Below, piece by piece: positions 27,615-36,582 of a stretch of DNA of 64,000 nucleotides. The stretch's first letter is position 1, and every line of letters begins with the position of its first letter. A program made the position numbers and the translations under genes. The notes beneath the pieces are model-generated. The model made no database searches and was not told where the DNA came from. It worked only from the letters and a program-made list of their open reading frames with translations. The stretch spans positions 77,501 to 141,500 of the forward strand of contig NZ_CP011039.1 in the NCBI RefSeq assembly GCF_000238255.3, given 5' to 3'. Source of the stretch: Pseudoalteromonas spongiae UST010723-006. GTDB taxonomy: Bacteria > Pseudomonadota > Gammaproteobacteria > Enterobacterales > Alteromonadaceae.

Positions 27615-28652
27615 TTAAATTTCACGTATGAGTAAACTAAAAACTTGAAGGTCATGGGTTTTATTTTTCCAAACGCCTTTTTCACGCATTACACCATCTA
27701 AATGAAAACCAAGTTTGGTAAACAGCATATTCGAAGCAGTGTTTTCTGGTAGTACTTCCGCTTCAATACGATTTAAAGAGGCGATATGGGTAAACATCCA
27801 TTTTGTCATCGTGTTAATTACATTTGATGCGAAACCTTGTTGCCAGAAATCAGGGTGAATCTCGATACTAATTTTCGCTGTGCGTGTGCAAAAATCATAT
27901 TTGTAACCGCAGCTGCCAACAATTTGCTGGCGCGTGTTGCACTTGATTAGCCAGCGATGCCCGCTACCTTGTCTGCGTATTAGTTCATCCTGCTCAATAA
28001 GCGCTTTGGCTTCTGCTAAGTCGCTCATAACTGGTAAATCGTAAAATTCACACACTTTTGGATTTGAAAATAGCTGGTAAACAGCCTCGGCTTGCGCCTG
28101 TGTTTGTTGAATTAATGTGTACTTTTCGGTTTTGATTTTAGGGAAGTTATCAATACTTAGATGAATAAGATGATGTCCCCACTTTTCATAACGTTTCTGC
28201 TCTACAAGACCAAGGTTTGTCAGTATTTTATGTGAAGCAGTATTAGCAACATCTACTTCGCCAACAATATAAGAAAGGCCAAGCTGGTTAAATGCATATT
28301 CAAGTGCGGCGCGACTTGCTTCCATGCCCAAGCCTTTGCCCCAATATTCTGGCAACATGCGGTAGCCGATATCAGGTGCATTTAACTCGGGTTCGTATTT
28401 TAAGCCACAAAACCCAATAACTTGATTGTTTTCTTTAAGGACCAAGGCAAAGCGCGCATAGCCAACCTCGTTATATTCTTTTAACCAAATATTGCGAATA
28501 ATATTTTCGGCATCGTTTAGGGTGTTTACCCAGCCAGCGTCTCCGGTATAACGGGTAACATCTTCATTACTGCTAAATTTGAATACGTGCTCAGCATCTT
28601 CAAGCGTAAATTCGCGCATTAATAAACGCGGTGTTTCAATAAGTGTATTCAT
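27615..28652 (-). CDS. Tandem GNAT acetyltransferase (two RimJ/RimL-type domains)
   Basis: This 345-residue protein is made of two GNAT domains. The first, about 1-170, has ETPRLLMREFTLEDAEHVFKF, GYRMLPEYWGKGLGMEASRA and TASHKILTNLGL. The second, about 175-345, has EIHPDFWQQGFASNVIN and NTASNMLFTKLGF, each covering acetyl-CoA binding and the C-terminal strand. The second domain has Q-Q-G-F-A where the first has G-K-G-L-G, so its pyrophosphate loop is less canonical. The acceptor is unknown; N-terminal or small-molecule amines are typical. It is divergent from the MocR-type gene, a common arrangement for a regulator and its target. Confidence 0.88.
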   Translation of the reverse strand: MNTLIETPRLLMREFTLEDAEHVFKFSSNEDVTRYTGDAGWVNTLNDAENIIRNIWLKEYNEVGYARFALVLKENNQVIGFCGLKYEPELNAPDIGYRMLPEYWGKGLGMEASRAALEYAFNQLGLSYIVGEVDVANTASHKILTNLGLVEQKRYEKWGHHLIHLSIDNFPKIKTEKYTLIQQTQAQAEAVYQLFSNPKVCEFYDLPVMSDLAEAKALIEQDELIRRQGSGHRWLIKCNTRQQIVGSCGYKYDFCTRTAKISIEIHPDFWQQGFASNVINTMTKWMFTHIASLNRIEAEVLPENTASNMLFTKLGFHLDGVMREKGVWKNKTHDLQVFSLLIREI

Positions 28653-28662
28653 ATTTTCTCCT

Positions 28663-28742
28663 TATCTGTACTGGTAAAAACTTTAATGCCGATCAAAAAT
28701 GCAATACAGATACAGTTGCAGAATATTTTTAGGGTACAGATG
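28663..28742. promoter_or_regulatory. Candidate MocR operators (TATCTGTA / TACAGATA / TACAGATG)
   Basis: TATCTGTA at 28663-28670 is the exact inverse of TACAGATA at 28705-28712, 42 bp apart. A third copy, TACAGATG, is at 28735-28742, exactly 30 bp further and overlapping the regulator's start codon. A further TACAG overlaps at 28711. Spacings near whole helical turns in the intergenic region between the GNAT and MocR-type genes suggest binding by the regulator (inference). Confidence 0.55.
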
Positions 28743-30161
28743 GCTGAGTTCAAATACCGTCAGTTATTTTCTTACTATCAACAGCTTATTAGTAATGGCG
28801 AATTGCTACCCGGCGATAAATTGCCCTCGGTTAGGGCATTGAGCAAGCGTCACGACGTTTCTATTAGCACGGCTACTAAGGTTTTGTCTGAGCTTGAAAA
28901 GGTGACACTTATACATGCAAAACCTAAATCGGGCTATTTTGTAACTGGCGAGAGTAAATTTAAAGCGCATAGCTATGGTTGTGATGTAATTTATAAGCGT
29001 GACTTACATGCTTTACCACTGGCGCAATCGGTACAGTATTCGTTTAATGATGAATCTATTTTGCCGCTGTCCTGTACTGGCCCTTCGACCGTGCTAGATA
29101 ATGAAACATTGCTCAACAAGTTGCATCGTAAAGTATTAACACAACGACCTTATCGTTTAAAGCAAGATAATTTTGAAGCGGGTTTGCCTGATTTGCGAAG
29201 TACGCTTGCGCAACATCTAAGTTGCAATGATTTTTCGTATGCCAGTGAAAATATCCTAATCACGCACGGGCGCAGCGATGCGCTGAGCCTAGCTATGATC
29301 TCTTTAGGGTTATTGCAAAAGCGGGTTGCTATTGAAGCACCATGCTCATTTTTCATAAACGCTAATATGGCGCAATTGCAAATCGACACTGTCGCTATTC
29401 CAATGCAAGCTAATTACGCCGATGAAATAGCTTTGCTCGATAAGGTGTATCAAGTCGAGCCTTTCAGTGCATATGTGTTTAATCCAAATTTTAATGACCC
29501 AACTGGACGTTTGTTGCATGACCAAGACAAAAAGGCATTGGTCGCATGGGCGCAAGCACGTGATGTTGTGTTAATTGAATATGATCGAGGTGAGCTTTAC
29601 TTTTCAGGAATGCGGCCTAAATCGATCATGCATTTTTTAACACCGCGAGATAAAACACCAGCAATTAGCATTGGGGATTTCTCAGATACGATAAGCTTTA
29701 GTTTCTCGCTTGGTTATATGGTTTGCCATCAATGTATTGAATTATGTCTTTTTACAAAACATATCACGGTAGAAAAGCCTGATATGGCAAGCCAAATGAT
29801 GCTAAACGAGATGATTAGGTCATTAGAATATCGAAAATTACTCACACGATTAAGAAAAGCAATGTGGCAGCAGTACACTGAAACCTTGTTTATTTTGCGG
29901 CCAATTGTGGGTTACATAGATATACCAACAATATCTGGGGGACCTTGTTTATGGTTAAAGCTACCTCATAGCAAAAGTTCAGAAATCCTCTTTAAACGAT
30001 TAATAAAACACAATGTGGCGATTGCGCCCGGCAAAATGTTTTTAACAAATGCTGAATTTGATAATTATTTTCGCATTACCTTTGCCTTGCCATGGCAGCC
30101 AAGAATGGTTCAAGGACTTAATACATTGGTTCAAGAAACCTTGCGATTTTTAGAGAGTTAG
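28740..30161 (+). CDS. MocR-type GntR/aminotransferase-like regulator lacking PLP lysine
   Basis: This 473-residue protein has a GntR winged helix at 1-70 (GDKLPSVRALSKRHDVSIST) and an aminotransferase-fold domain from about 100 to the end (AGLPDLRSTLAQHL, NFNDPTGRLL). Against the family pattern FSKSLLPGLR, the lysine position reads FSDTISFSFS, with Asp316 (codon 29685-29687) replacing the Schiff-base Lys and Ser replacing the phosphate-binding Arg. The usual EDDY reads EYDR, so the pyridine-N Asp and the Tyr are changed too. It probably does not bind PLP covalently and may sense another ligand. The start at 28740 is favoured by AGGG upstream; 28686 is an alternative. It is divergent from the GNAT gene. 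Confidence 0.85.
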   Translation: MAEFKYRQLFSYYQQLISNGELLPGDKLPSVRALSKRHDVSISTATKVLSELEKVTLIHAKPKSGYFVTGESKFKAHSYGCDVIYKRDLHALPLAQSVQYSFNDESILPLSCTGPSTVLDNETLLNKLHRKVLTQRPYRLKQDNFEAGLPDLRSTLAQHLSCNDFSYASENILITHGRSDALSLAMISLGLLQKRVAIEAPCSFFINANMAQLQIDTVAIPMQANYADEIALLDKVYQVEPFSAYVFNPNFNDPTGRLLHDQDKKALVAWAQARDVVLIEYDRGELYFSGMRPKSIMHFLTPRDKTPAISIGDFSDTISFSFSLGYMVCHQCIELCLFTKHITVEKPDMASQMMLNEMIRSLEYRKLLTRLRKAMWQQYTETLFILRPIVGYIDIPTISGGPCLWLKLPHSKSSEILFKRLIKHNVAIAPGKMFLTNAEFDNYFRITFALPWQPRMVQGLNTLVQETLRFLES

Positions 30162-30163
30162 GT

Positions 30164-30191
30164 TTTAACTTTAACGCGCGTTAGCTATAGT
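30164..30191 (+). promoter_or_regulatory. Promoter for asmA-like gene
   Basis: TTTAAC (30164-30169) and TATAGT (30186-30191) are separated by 16 bases. The spacer contains the palindrome TAACGCGCGTTA (30172-30183), which could be an operator. The start codon lies 30 bases downstream. Confidence 0.55.
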
Positions 30192-30220
30192 AGCGTTAGA
30201 TGTGATTTAAGGGACACACA

Positions 30221-32164
30221 ATGAAAACTCTCGCAAAAGTTATTGGATTTCTACTACTTGGTTTAATCGCGTTAATTGTGGCTTTGCCATTTATTATTCC
30301 GGTCGATTTTATTTTTAAACAAGTTACGCAATCGGTTGAGCAAACAACAGGGCGCACGCTTGAGATTAAAGGCGACAAAAGCCTATCTGTATTTCCTGCG
30401 CTAAAACTGGAACTAAATGATGTGACATTTGCTAACTTTGAGCAGGGTTCAAAGCCAAATATGGCAGCTATGGAGCAGCTTGCGATTCACATACCTTACC
30501 TGTCGGTTTTATCTGGTGATATTAAACTTGAAAAGTTTGTCATTAAAAACCCTGAAATTTTACTTGAGAAAATGCCTAATGGCGAAGTTAACTGGCAGCT
30601 AGTTAATGCGTCGGGTGCGACAGAACAAAGCAAGGCACCAGAACAGCAAGGTAAAGCAAAAAGTTTACCCGAAGGCGTTGATATTCAATTAGGCGAAGTT
30701 GCGATTTATGGCGGTAGCTTTACTTTTATCGATCATCAAAATAATACATCGCAAAAAGTAACAGAGTTAGATTTAGCAATTCAATTACCTTCGCTTAAAA
30801 AGGACCTGAAAGTAGAAGGTGCGGTTACTTACATGGCTGAGAAATTCGAATTAGATGTAACACTTAATACTCCAGAAAAACTATTGTTAGGCCAAGATTT
30901 CACGTTAAAAACCGCATTAGATTCTCGCTTGGTTGCACTTACCTTTGATGGACTAGTTGCAAAACAGATGACTGATTTTAGTGGTAAATTAGATCTGACG
31001 GGTGACTCGGTTAAAGCGCTTGCTAAGTGGCAAAACCAAGCGCTTGCAGCGAAAGAAAATGCATTTAATAAATTTTCAATTGCGTCAGAAATGCGTTTTG
31101 CCAGACAAGAGTTTAATCTATCTAAACTCGATGCTAGCTTAGATGACCTAGCAATTAAAGGTTCGGCAAAGGTCGCGTTAACCAAGGTGCCAAAGATTAC
31201 TGCAAATGTTGATCTAGGTATGTTAAATGTGAACCCTTACTTACCTGAATCAATTGATGTGCCAGACGAGCCGGCAGAACAAAACACCGATACACCAAGC
31301 AAGCCACAACCAATTGTGTGGGATGACAGTGAAATCGATTTATCGGCGCTTAATAGTGTAAATGCTGATATCAAAATCGCAGCGACGGGCTTTCAGTTTA
31401 AAGAAATCAAACTGGGTGAAACTAAGTTATCACTCAAGCTTAATAATGGTACGGCACAACTCGGTTTAGACAAGTTTAAAGCGTACGAAGGCGACGGTAC
31501 GGGACAAGTAGTATTAATGGCCAAGCGTGCACCATATAAACTCAATACATCGTTTTCATTTGATGGCATTCAAGCAGAACCTTTATTAACCGATGCGGTT
31601 GGTTTTGATAAATTAATGGGCAAAGGATTATTAACCATTGCGCTTAATAGCCAAGGGCAATCACAGAAGCAGTTTATTGAATCACTGCATGGCAGCGTTG
31701 GTTTTGGTTTTAATGATGGTGCCGTTAAAGGCGCTAATATTGCCGCTATGGTGCGCAGCGCAGAGCAACTTATTAAAGGCGGTGGTCTTGATGCAAAAGG
31801 GCTAGAAAAAGGCTTTGATAACGCTGAAAAAACTGATTTCTCAGAACTTGCGGGTAACTTTCAGTTTAGCGAAGGCGTGAGCAAACAGAACGAATTGACC
31901 TTAAAAAGCCCATTGATTCGCGTTACTGGCAATGGTGATATTGACCTACCGGCGACAAAAATTAACTATCGTCTGGTAACCGGCATAGTTGATTCAATTG
32001 AAGGACAAGGCACGCAAGATAAAAGTACCGGCTTTAAAATTCCAATTCGTTTAAAAGGCCCATTGCATGATGTGCAAGTAAAGCCTGATATTGGCGAAGC
32101 GGCAAAAGACAAAGCGAAAGATAAGATCAAAGATAAGCTAAAAGATTTATTTAACAAGGAGTAG
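30221..32164 (+). CDS. AsmA family protein
   Basis: This 647-residue AsmA-family protein has one N-terminal membrane anchor (about 7-27) followed by a large periplasmic region. The N-terminal AsmA segment reads TGRTLEIKGDKSLSVFPALK and the C-terminal AsmA_2-like segment LHGSVGFGFNDGAVKGANIA. It ends in a Lys/Asp-rich tail (AKDKIKDKLKDLFNKE). AsmA-type proteins are beta-strand-rich bridges that influence outer-membrane assembly and phospholipid transport. It lies alone between the MocR gene and the spc operon. Confidence 0.9.
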   Translation: MKTLAKVIGFLLLGLIALIVALPFIIPVDFIFKQVTQSVEQTTGRTLEIKGDKSLSVFPALKLELNDVTFANFEQGSKPNMAAMEQLAIHIPYLSVLSGDIKLEKFVIKNPEILLEKMPNGEVNWQLVNASGATEQSKAPEQQGKAKSLPEGVDIQLGEVAIYGGSFTFIDHQNNTSQKVTELDLAIQLPSLKKDLKVEGAVTYMAEKFELDVTLNTPEKLLLGQDFTLKTALDSRLVALTFDGLVAKQMTDFSGKLDLTGDSVKALAKWQNQALAAKENAFNKFSIASEMRFARQEFNLSKLDASLDDLAIKGSAKVALTKVPKITANVDLGMLNVNPYLPESIDVPDEPAEQNTDTPSKPQPIVWDDSEIDLSALNSVNADIKIAATGFQFKEIKLGETKLSLKLNNGTAQLGLDKFKAYEGDGTGQVVLMAKRAPYKLNTSFSFDGIQAEPLLTDAVGFDKLMGKGLLTIALNSQGQSQKQFIESLHGSVGFGFNDGAVKGANIAAMVRSAEQLIKGGGLDAKGLEKGFDNAEKTDFSELAGNFQFSEGVSKQNELTLKSPLIRVTGNGDIDLPATKINYRLVTGIVDSIEGQGTQDKSTGFKIPIRLKGPLHDVQVKPDIGEAAKDKAKDKIKDKLKDLFNKE

Positions 32165-32349
32165 CCGTCCTTTGTTTAATCATTCGGTTTACCGAAAATA
32201 GTAACAAAGACAGATTGTCTCTCGCATGCTTTGATTAGCGGGTTTGTAAAATGTTTATTATGCATTCCCGCTAGCGCTTGAAATCGCCTTCACATACCCC
32301 CATTAATCTTTCTCAGTAAATATAAATAGTGCTGTACGTTTTTTAAACT

Positions 32350-32373
32350 CCTTGTTATTGCAAGGCTTTTTTT
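32350..32373 (+). terminator. Terminator-like hairpin in asmA/rplN gap
   Basis: CCTTG-TTATTG-CAAGG is followed by C and seven T. It lies 186 bases after the AsmA stop. The 32165-32549 gap otherwise holds the spc promoter region; I see no gene in it. Confidence 0.65.
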
Positions 32374-32431
32374 ATCATTAGTTTAACGACTAAATTAATT
32401 AAAAAATAACCTACCACTTATCAGTGTTTGC

Positions 32432-32449
32432 TGGTACAATTGCCCGCCC
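32432..32449 (+). promoter_or_regulatory. Extended -10 promoter candidate for spc operon
   Basis: TGGTACAAT is an extended -10 element (TACAAT at 32435-32440) followed by the GC-rich discriminator TGCCCGCCC, typical of stringently controlled ribosomal promoters. No good -35 is seen. It lies about 110 bases before rplN. Confidence 0.5.
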
Positions 32450-32549
32450 TTGAGCTGTCGATGACACGCTTAATGGTGAACAAATAAACGTTTAGGTCGT
32501 GATTTCGTATGAATTTACGGCAATTTTTAACTACACCGGAGCATATAAA

Positions 32550-32918
32550 ATGATCCAAATGCAAACTCAGCTGGACGTTGCTGATAACAGCGGCGCTCGC
32601 AAAGTGCAGTGTATTAAAGTCCTTGGCGGTTCGCACCGTCGCTACGCAGCGATTGGCGATATCATCAAAGTTTCTGTTAAAGAAGCTATTCCTCGCGGTA
32701 AAGTGAAGAAAGGTGATGTTAAAAACGCAGTAGTTGTGCGCACTAAAAAAGGCGTTCGTCGTCCAGACGGCTCTTTAATCCGTTTCGATAGCAATGCGGC
32801 AGTAATCTTAAATGATAGCTTACAGCCAATTGGTACTCGTATCTTTGGCCCTGTGACTCGTGAACTTCGTAACGATAAGTTCATGAAGATCGTTTCACTA
32901 GCCCCAGAAGTACTATAA
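32550..32918 (+). CDS. rplN: 50S ribosomal protein L14
   Basis: L14, 122 residues, starts [19 protein letters not shown] and matches the family over its full length. It binds 23S rRNA and contacts the 30S subunit at bridge B8. GGAG precedes the ATG at 32550; the frame extends upstream to 32499 without a ribosome site. It is the first gene of the spc operon here. The usual S10-operon neighbours (rpmC, rpsQ) are absent upstream. Confidence 0.98.
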   Translation: MIQMQTQLDVADNSGARKVQCIKVLGGSHRRYAAIGDIIKVSVKEAIPRGKVKKGDVKNAVVVRTKKGVRRPDGSLIRFDSNAAVILNDSLQPIGTRIFGPVTRELRNDKFMKIVSLAPEVL

Positions 32919-32928
32919 GGAGTCGATC

Positions 32929-33243
32929 ATGGCAGCAAAAATCCGTCGTGATGACGAAGTAATCGTACTTGCAGGTAAAGACAAAGGTAAGCGCGGCAAA
33001 GTGCTTTCAGTTGTAACTGAATCTAGTCGAGTATTTGTTGAAGGCGTTAACTTAATCAAGAAGCACCAGAAGCCAGTTCCTCAGTTGAACCAGCCAGGCG
33101 GTATTGTTGAGAAAGAAGCGTCAGTAGACGTATCAAACGTAGCGATCTTTAACCAGGAAACTGGTAAAGCGGATCGTGTAGGTTTCAAGATTGAAGATGG
33201 TAAGAAAGTACGTATCTTCAAATCTACCGGTAAAACTATCTAA
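32929..33243 (+). CDS. rplX: 50S ribosomal protein L24
   Basis: L24, 104 residues, has the KOW motif in [18 protein letters not shown] and starts large-subunit assembly by binding the 5' domain of 23S rRNA. It lies 10 bases after rplN with an AAGGAG site, in standard spc order. Confidence 0.98.
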   Translation: MAAKIRRDDEVIVLAGKDKGKRGKVLSVVTESSRVFVEGVNLIKKHQKPVPQLNQPGGIVEKEASVDVSNVAIFNQETGKADRVGFKIEDGKKVRIFKSTGKTI

Positions 33244-33258
33244 TAGTCGGAGTATACG

Positions 33259-33798
33259 ATGGCGAAACTGCATGAAGTATATAAAGACAAAGTAGTAGCT
33301 GAACTAGTTAAAGAGTTCAACTACAGCTCTGTCATGCAAGTCCCTCGAATTGAGAAAATCACCCTTAATATGGGTGTGGGCGAAGCCCTAGCGGACAAAA
33401 AGATTCTAGAGAACGCAGTAAGCGACCTAGAAGCTATCTCTGGTCAGAAGCCACTTATCACTAAAGCACGCAAATCAGTTGCTGGCTTTAAGATTCGTGA
33501 AGGCTATCCGATCGGTTGTAAAGTAACCCTACGCGGTGAGCGTATGTGGGATTTCCTAGAGCGTTTAGTCTCTATTGCGATGCCACGTATTCGTGACTTC
33601 CGCGGTGTTAGCGCAAAGTCTTTCGACGGTCGCGGTAACTATTCTATGGGCGTACGTGAGCAAATCATCTTCCCAGAAATCGATTATGATAAAGTAGACC
33701 GCGTTCGCGGTATGGATATCACAATCACTACTTCTGCGAAAAGTGATGAGGAAGGCCGTGCGTTGTTAACAGCGTTTAACTTCCCATTCAAGAAATAA
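33259..33798 (+). CDS. rplE: 50S ribosomal protein L5
   Basis: L5, 179 residues, the same length as in E. coli, contains [31 protein letters not shown] and [11 protein letters not shown]. It binds 5S rRNA in the central protuberance. In E. coli the S8 repressor site of the spc operon lies at the start of rplE; I did not resolve such a structure here. Confidence 0.98.
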   Translation: MAKLHEVYKDKVVAELVKEFNYSSVMQVPRIEKITLNMGVGEALADKKILENAVSDLEAISGQKPLITKARKSVAGFKIREGYPIGCKVTLRGERMWDFLERLVSIAMPRIRDFRGVSAKSFDGRGNYSMGVREQIIFPEIDYDKVDRVRGMDITITTSAKSDEEGRALLTAFNFPFKK

Positions 33799-33808
33799 GG
33801 GTAGGGTT

Positions 33809-34114
33809 ATGGCAAAGAATTCAATGAAAGCGCGCGAAGCAAAGCGCACTAAACTAGTTGCTCAGTACGCTGAAAAGCGCGCAGCACTAAAAGCAATCAT
33901 CTCTGACGTAAATGCGTCTGAAGATGATCGTTGGGACGCGGTATTAAAGCTTCAAAGCCTTCCGCGTGATTCAAGCCCTGCACGTCAACGTAATCGTTGT
34001 AACATCACGGGCCGCCCACATGGTTACCTTCGTAAGTTCGGCTTAAGCCGTATCAAATTACGCGAAGCTGCTATGCGCGGTGAAGTTCCTGGCCTTAAAA
34101 AGGCTTCTTGGTAA
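33809..34114 (+). CDS. rpsN: 30S ribosomal protein S14 (zinc-free type)
   Basis: S14, 101 residues, is the long form without the CxxC zinc ribbon. The core reads [20 protein letters not shown] with a single Cys. It sits in the 30S head. It follows rplE by 10 bases. Confidence 0.98.
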   Translation: MAKNSMKAREAKRTKLVAQYAEKRAALKAIISDVNASEDDRWDAVLKLQSLPRDSSPARQRNRCNITGRPHGYLRKFGLSRIKLREAAMRGEVPGLKKASW

Positions 34115-34135
34115 TAGAATCACGGGAGTAAGACA

Positions 34136-34528
34136 ATGAGCTTGCAAGATCCAATCGCGGATATGTTTACACGTGTTCGTAACGGCCAACAGGCTAAGAA
34201 GGTTTCAGTATCTATGCCTTCTTCAAAGCTAAAAGTTGCTGTTGCAAAACTACTTAAAGAAGAAGGTTACATCACAGACTACGCAGTAGCTGGTGACGTT
34301 AAACCTGAGCTTTCTGTAGAATTAAAATATTTCGAAGGCAAAGCTGTAATCGAGTCTCTACAGCGCGTTAGCCGTCCTGGTCTACGTATCTACAAGAAAC
34401 GTGGCGAGTTACCAAAGGTAATGGGCGGTTTAGGCATTGCTATCGTTTCAACTTCTAAAGGCTTGATGACTGACCGTGCTGCACGTAGTGCTGGTATCGG
34501 TGGTGAAATCATCGGCTTTGTAGCTTAA
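34136..34528 (+). CDS. rpsH: 30S ribosomal protein S8
   Basis: S8, 130 residues, begins [17 protein letters not shown] and ends [19 protein letters not shown], standard for the family. It binds helix 21 of 16S rRNA and in enterics is the translational repressor of the spc operon. It has a GGGAG-type ribosome site. Confidence 0.98.
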   Translation: MSLQDPIADMFTRVRNGQQAKKVSVSMPSSKLKVAVAKLLKEEGYITDYAVAGDVKPELSVELKYFEGKAVIESLQRVSRPGLRIYKKRGELPKVMGGLGIAIVSTSKGLMTDRAARSAGIGGEIIGFVA

Positions 34529-34541
34529 TCGGAGGGGAACT

Positions 34542-35075
34542 ATGTCTCGCGTAGCAAAGGCACCTATCAATGTTCCTGCCGGTGTAGAAGTTACACTAGC
34601 TGGTCAGGACATCAAAGTTAAAGGTAAGAGCGGTGAGTTAACTCGCACTATCAACGATGCTGTTGAAGTAACGCTTGAAGAAAACGTAATCAAAACTCTT
34701 CCTCGCGAAGGTTTTGCTGACGGCTGGGCACAAGCAGGTACTGCTCGTGCACTAATCAACAACATGGTTGTTGGTGCAGGCGAAGGTTACGAGAAAAAAC
34801 TTCAGCTAGTTGGTGTTGGTTACCGTGCAGCGGCTAAGGGTAAAGTATTAGACCTAACTCTTGGTTTCTCACACCCTGTGAACTTTGAAGTTCCAGAAGG
34901 TATCACTGTTGAAACACCTAGCCAAACTGAAATTGTGGTTAAAGGCGCAGATAAGCAGTTAGTTGGCCAAGTTGCTGCTAACATTCGCGCATACCGTGAG
35001 CCAGAGCCTTATAAAGGTAAAGGTGTACGTTATGCTGATGAACACGTGCGTCGCAAAGAAGCCAAGAAGAAGTAA
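34542..35075 (+). CDS. rplF: 50S ribosomal protein L6
   Basis: L6, 177 residues, as in E. coli, has the C-terminal signature [15 protein letters not shown]. It lies at the GTPase-associated region near the sarcin-ricin loop. It follows rpsH by 13 bases with an AGGGGA-type site. Confidence 0.98.
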   Translation: MSRVAKAPINVPAGVEVTLAGQDIKVKGKSGELTRTINDAVEVTLEENVIKTLPREGFADGWAQAGTARALINNMVVGAGEGYEKKLQLVGVGYRAAAKGKVLDLTLGFSHPVNFEVPEGITVETPSQTEIVVKGADKQLVGQVAANIRAYREPEPYKGKGVRYADEHVRRKEAKKK

Positions 35076-35084
35076 GGTAGAACG

Positions 35085-35435
35085 ATGGATAAGAAAACAG
35101 CTCGTCTACGTCGTGCAAAACGCACTCGTAGAAACTTTATTGAACAAGGCGCAACTCGCCTAGTTATCCACCGCACTCCACGTCATATTTACGCGCAAGT
35201 TGTAAATCCTGAGGGTGTTGTGGTAGCTGCTGCTTCTACTGTAGAAAAAGCGATTAGTGGTTCAATCGAAGGCACTAGCAATGTTGCAGCTGCGCAAGCA
35301 GTTGGTAAAGCAGTTGCTGAACGTGCAGTTGAGAAAGGTATCGCTAAATTATCTTTTGATCGCAGTGGTTTTAAATATCACGGCCGTGTTAAGGCGCTTG
35401 CTGATGCAGCGCGTGAAGCCGGTTTACAATTCTAG
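35085..35435 (+). CDS. rplR: 50S ribosomal protein L18
   Basis: L18, 116 residues, has [20 protein letters not shown] and the C-terminal [20 protein letters not shown]. It binds 5S rRNA together with L5. It is in standard spc order. Confidence 0.98.
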   Translation: MDKKTARLRRAKRTRRNFIEQGATRLVIHRTPRHIYAQVVNPEGVVVAAASTVEKAISGSIEGTSNVAAAQAVGKAVAERAVEKGIAKLSFDRSGFKYHGRVKALADAAREAGLQF

Positions 35436-35444
35436 GAGCAGAGA

Positions 35445-35945
35445 ATGGCTAACGTAGAAGTAAAGCAACCTGAATTAGCTGAAAAGCTAGTTGCAGTAAA
35501 CCGCGTGTCAAAAGTAGTTAAAGGTGGTCGTATCTTTAGCTTCACTGCACTAACAGTTGTTGGTGACGGCGCAGGTAAAGTAGGTTTTGGTTACGGTAAA
35601 GCACGTGAAGTTCCTGCTGCTATTCAAAAAGCAATGGAAAAAGCACGTCGTAACATGGTAAACGTAGAATTAAACGGAAACACGTTACAGCACCCAATCA
35701 AGGGTCGTCACGCTGGTTCTAAAGTATATATGCAGCCAGCTGCTGAAGGTACAGGTATCATCGCCGGTGGTGCGATGCGTGCAGTACTAGAAGTTGTAGG
35801 TGTACATAACGTACTTTCTAAAGCATATGGTTCTACTAACCCAATCAACGTTGTACGCGCAACAATTAAAGCTCTAGACAACATGAAGTCGCCTGAGTCA
35901 GTTGCTGCTAAACGTGGTTTAAGCGTTGATAACATCCTGGGGTAA
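35445..35945 (+). CDS. rpsE: 30S ribosomal protein S5
   Basis: S5, 166 residues, has the double-stranded-RNA-binding fold segment [20 protein letters not shown] and [20 protein letters not shown]. It shapes the decoding site and has a role in translational fidelity. It follows rplR by nine bases. Confidence 0.98.
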   Translation: MANVEVKQPELAEKLVAVNRVSKVVKGGRIFSFTALTVVGDGAGKVGFGYGKAREVPAAIQKAMEKARRNMVNVELNGNTLQHPIKGRHAGSKVYMQPAAEGTGIIAGGAMRAVLEVVGVHNVLSKAYGSTNPINVVRATIKALDNMKSPESVAAKRGLSVDNILG

Positions 35946-35951
35946 GACACG

Positions 35952-36131
35952 ATGGCAAATACAGTAAAAGTAACTCAAGTAAAGAGCTCTATCGGTCGTT
36001 TACCGAAGCATAAAGCAACTTTACGTGGTCTTGGTTTACGTCGTATCAACCACACAGTGGAGTTAGAAGATACTCCTTGTGTACGTGGTATGATCAACCA
36101 AGTGTCTTACATGGTTAAGGTTGAGGGTTAA
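35952..36131 (+). CDS. rpmD: 50S ribosomal protein L30
   Basis: This short gene encodes 59 residues, starting [20 protein letters not shown] and continuing through [17 protein letters not shown] to MVKVEG. Length and sequence match bacterial L30. It starts six bases after the rpsE stop codon and ends four bases before rplO. Confidence 0.97.
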   Translation: MANTVKVTQVKSSIGRLPKHKATLRGLGLRRINHTVELEDTPCVRGMINQVSYMVKVEG

Positions 36132-36135
36132 TTCG

Positions 36136-36570
36136 ATGCAATTGAATACACTTTCTCCAGCAGTAGGTGCAAAGAAGCCTGGTAAGCGTGTTGGTCGTGG
36201 TATCGGTTCTGGTCTTGGTAAGACTGGTGGTCGTGGTCACAAAGGTCAAAAATCTCGCTCAGGCGGTAAAGTACGCGTTGGTTTTGAAGGCGGTCAAATG
36301 CCTATGCAACGTCGTCTACCTAAGTTCGGTTTCACTTCACGCAAATCACTAGTATCTGCAGAAGTAAATCTGTTCGAAATCGCTAAAGTTGAAGGCGATG
36401 TGGTAGAACTAAGCACACTACAAGCAGCTGGTATTGTTAAAAAGAACATTCAGTTCGTTAAAGTAGTTAAATCTGGCGAAGTTTCTCGCGCGGTTACCGT
36501 TAAAGGTCTTAAAGTGACTAAAGGTGCTCGTGAAGCGATTGAAGCTGCCGGAGGCAAGATAGAAGAATAA
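36136..36570 (+). CDS. rplO: 50S ribosomal protein L15
   Basis: L15, 144 residues, as in E. coli, has the Gly-rich N-terminal extension [20 protein letters not shown]. The ATG at 36136 is chosen since the protein must begin MQLNTLSPA; a TTG further up lies inside rpmD. Confidence 0.98.
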   Translation: MQLNTLSPAVGAKKPGKRVGRGIGSGLGKTGGRGHKGQKSRSGGKVRVGFEGGQMPMQRRLPKFGFTSRKSLVSAEVNLFEIAKVEGDVVELSTLQAAGIVKKNIQFVKVVKSGEVSRAVTVKGLKVTKGAREAIEAAGGKIEE

Positions 36571-36582
36571 TAAGGAAGTACT

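Noticed and set aside
3369..32164. Prophage, insertion sequence or integron in the accessory part
   Set aside because: I saw no transposase, integrase, attachment-site duplication or long terminal inverted repeat; genes are typical chromosomal ones with uniform base use.
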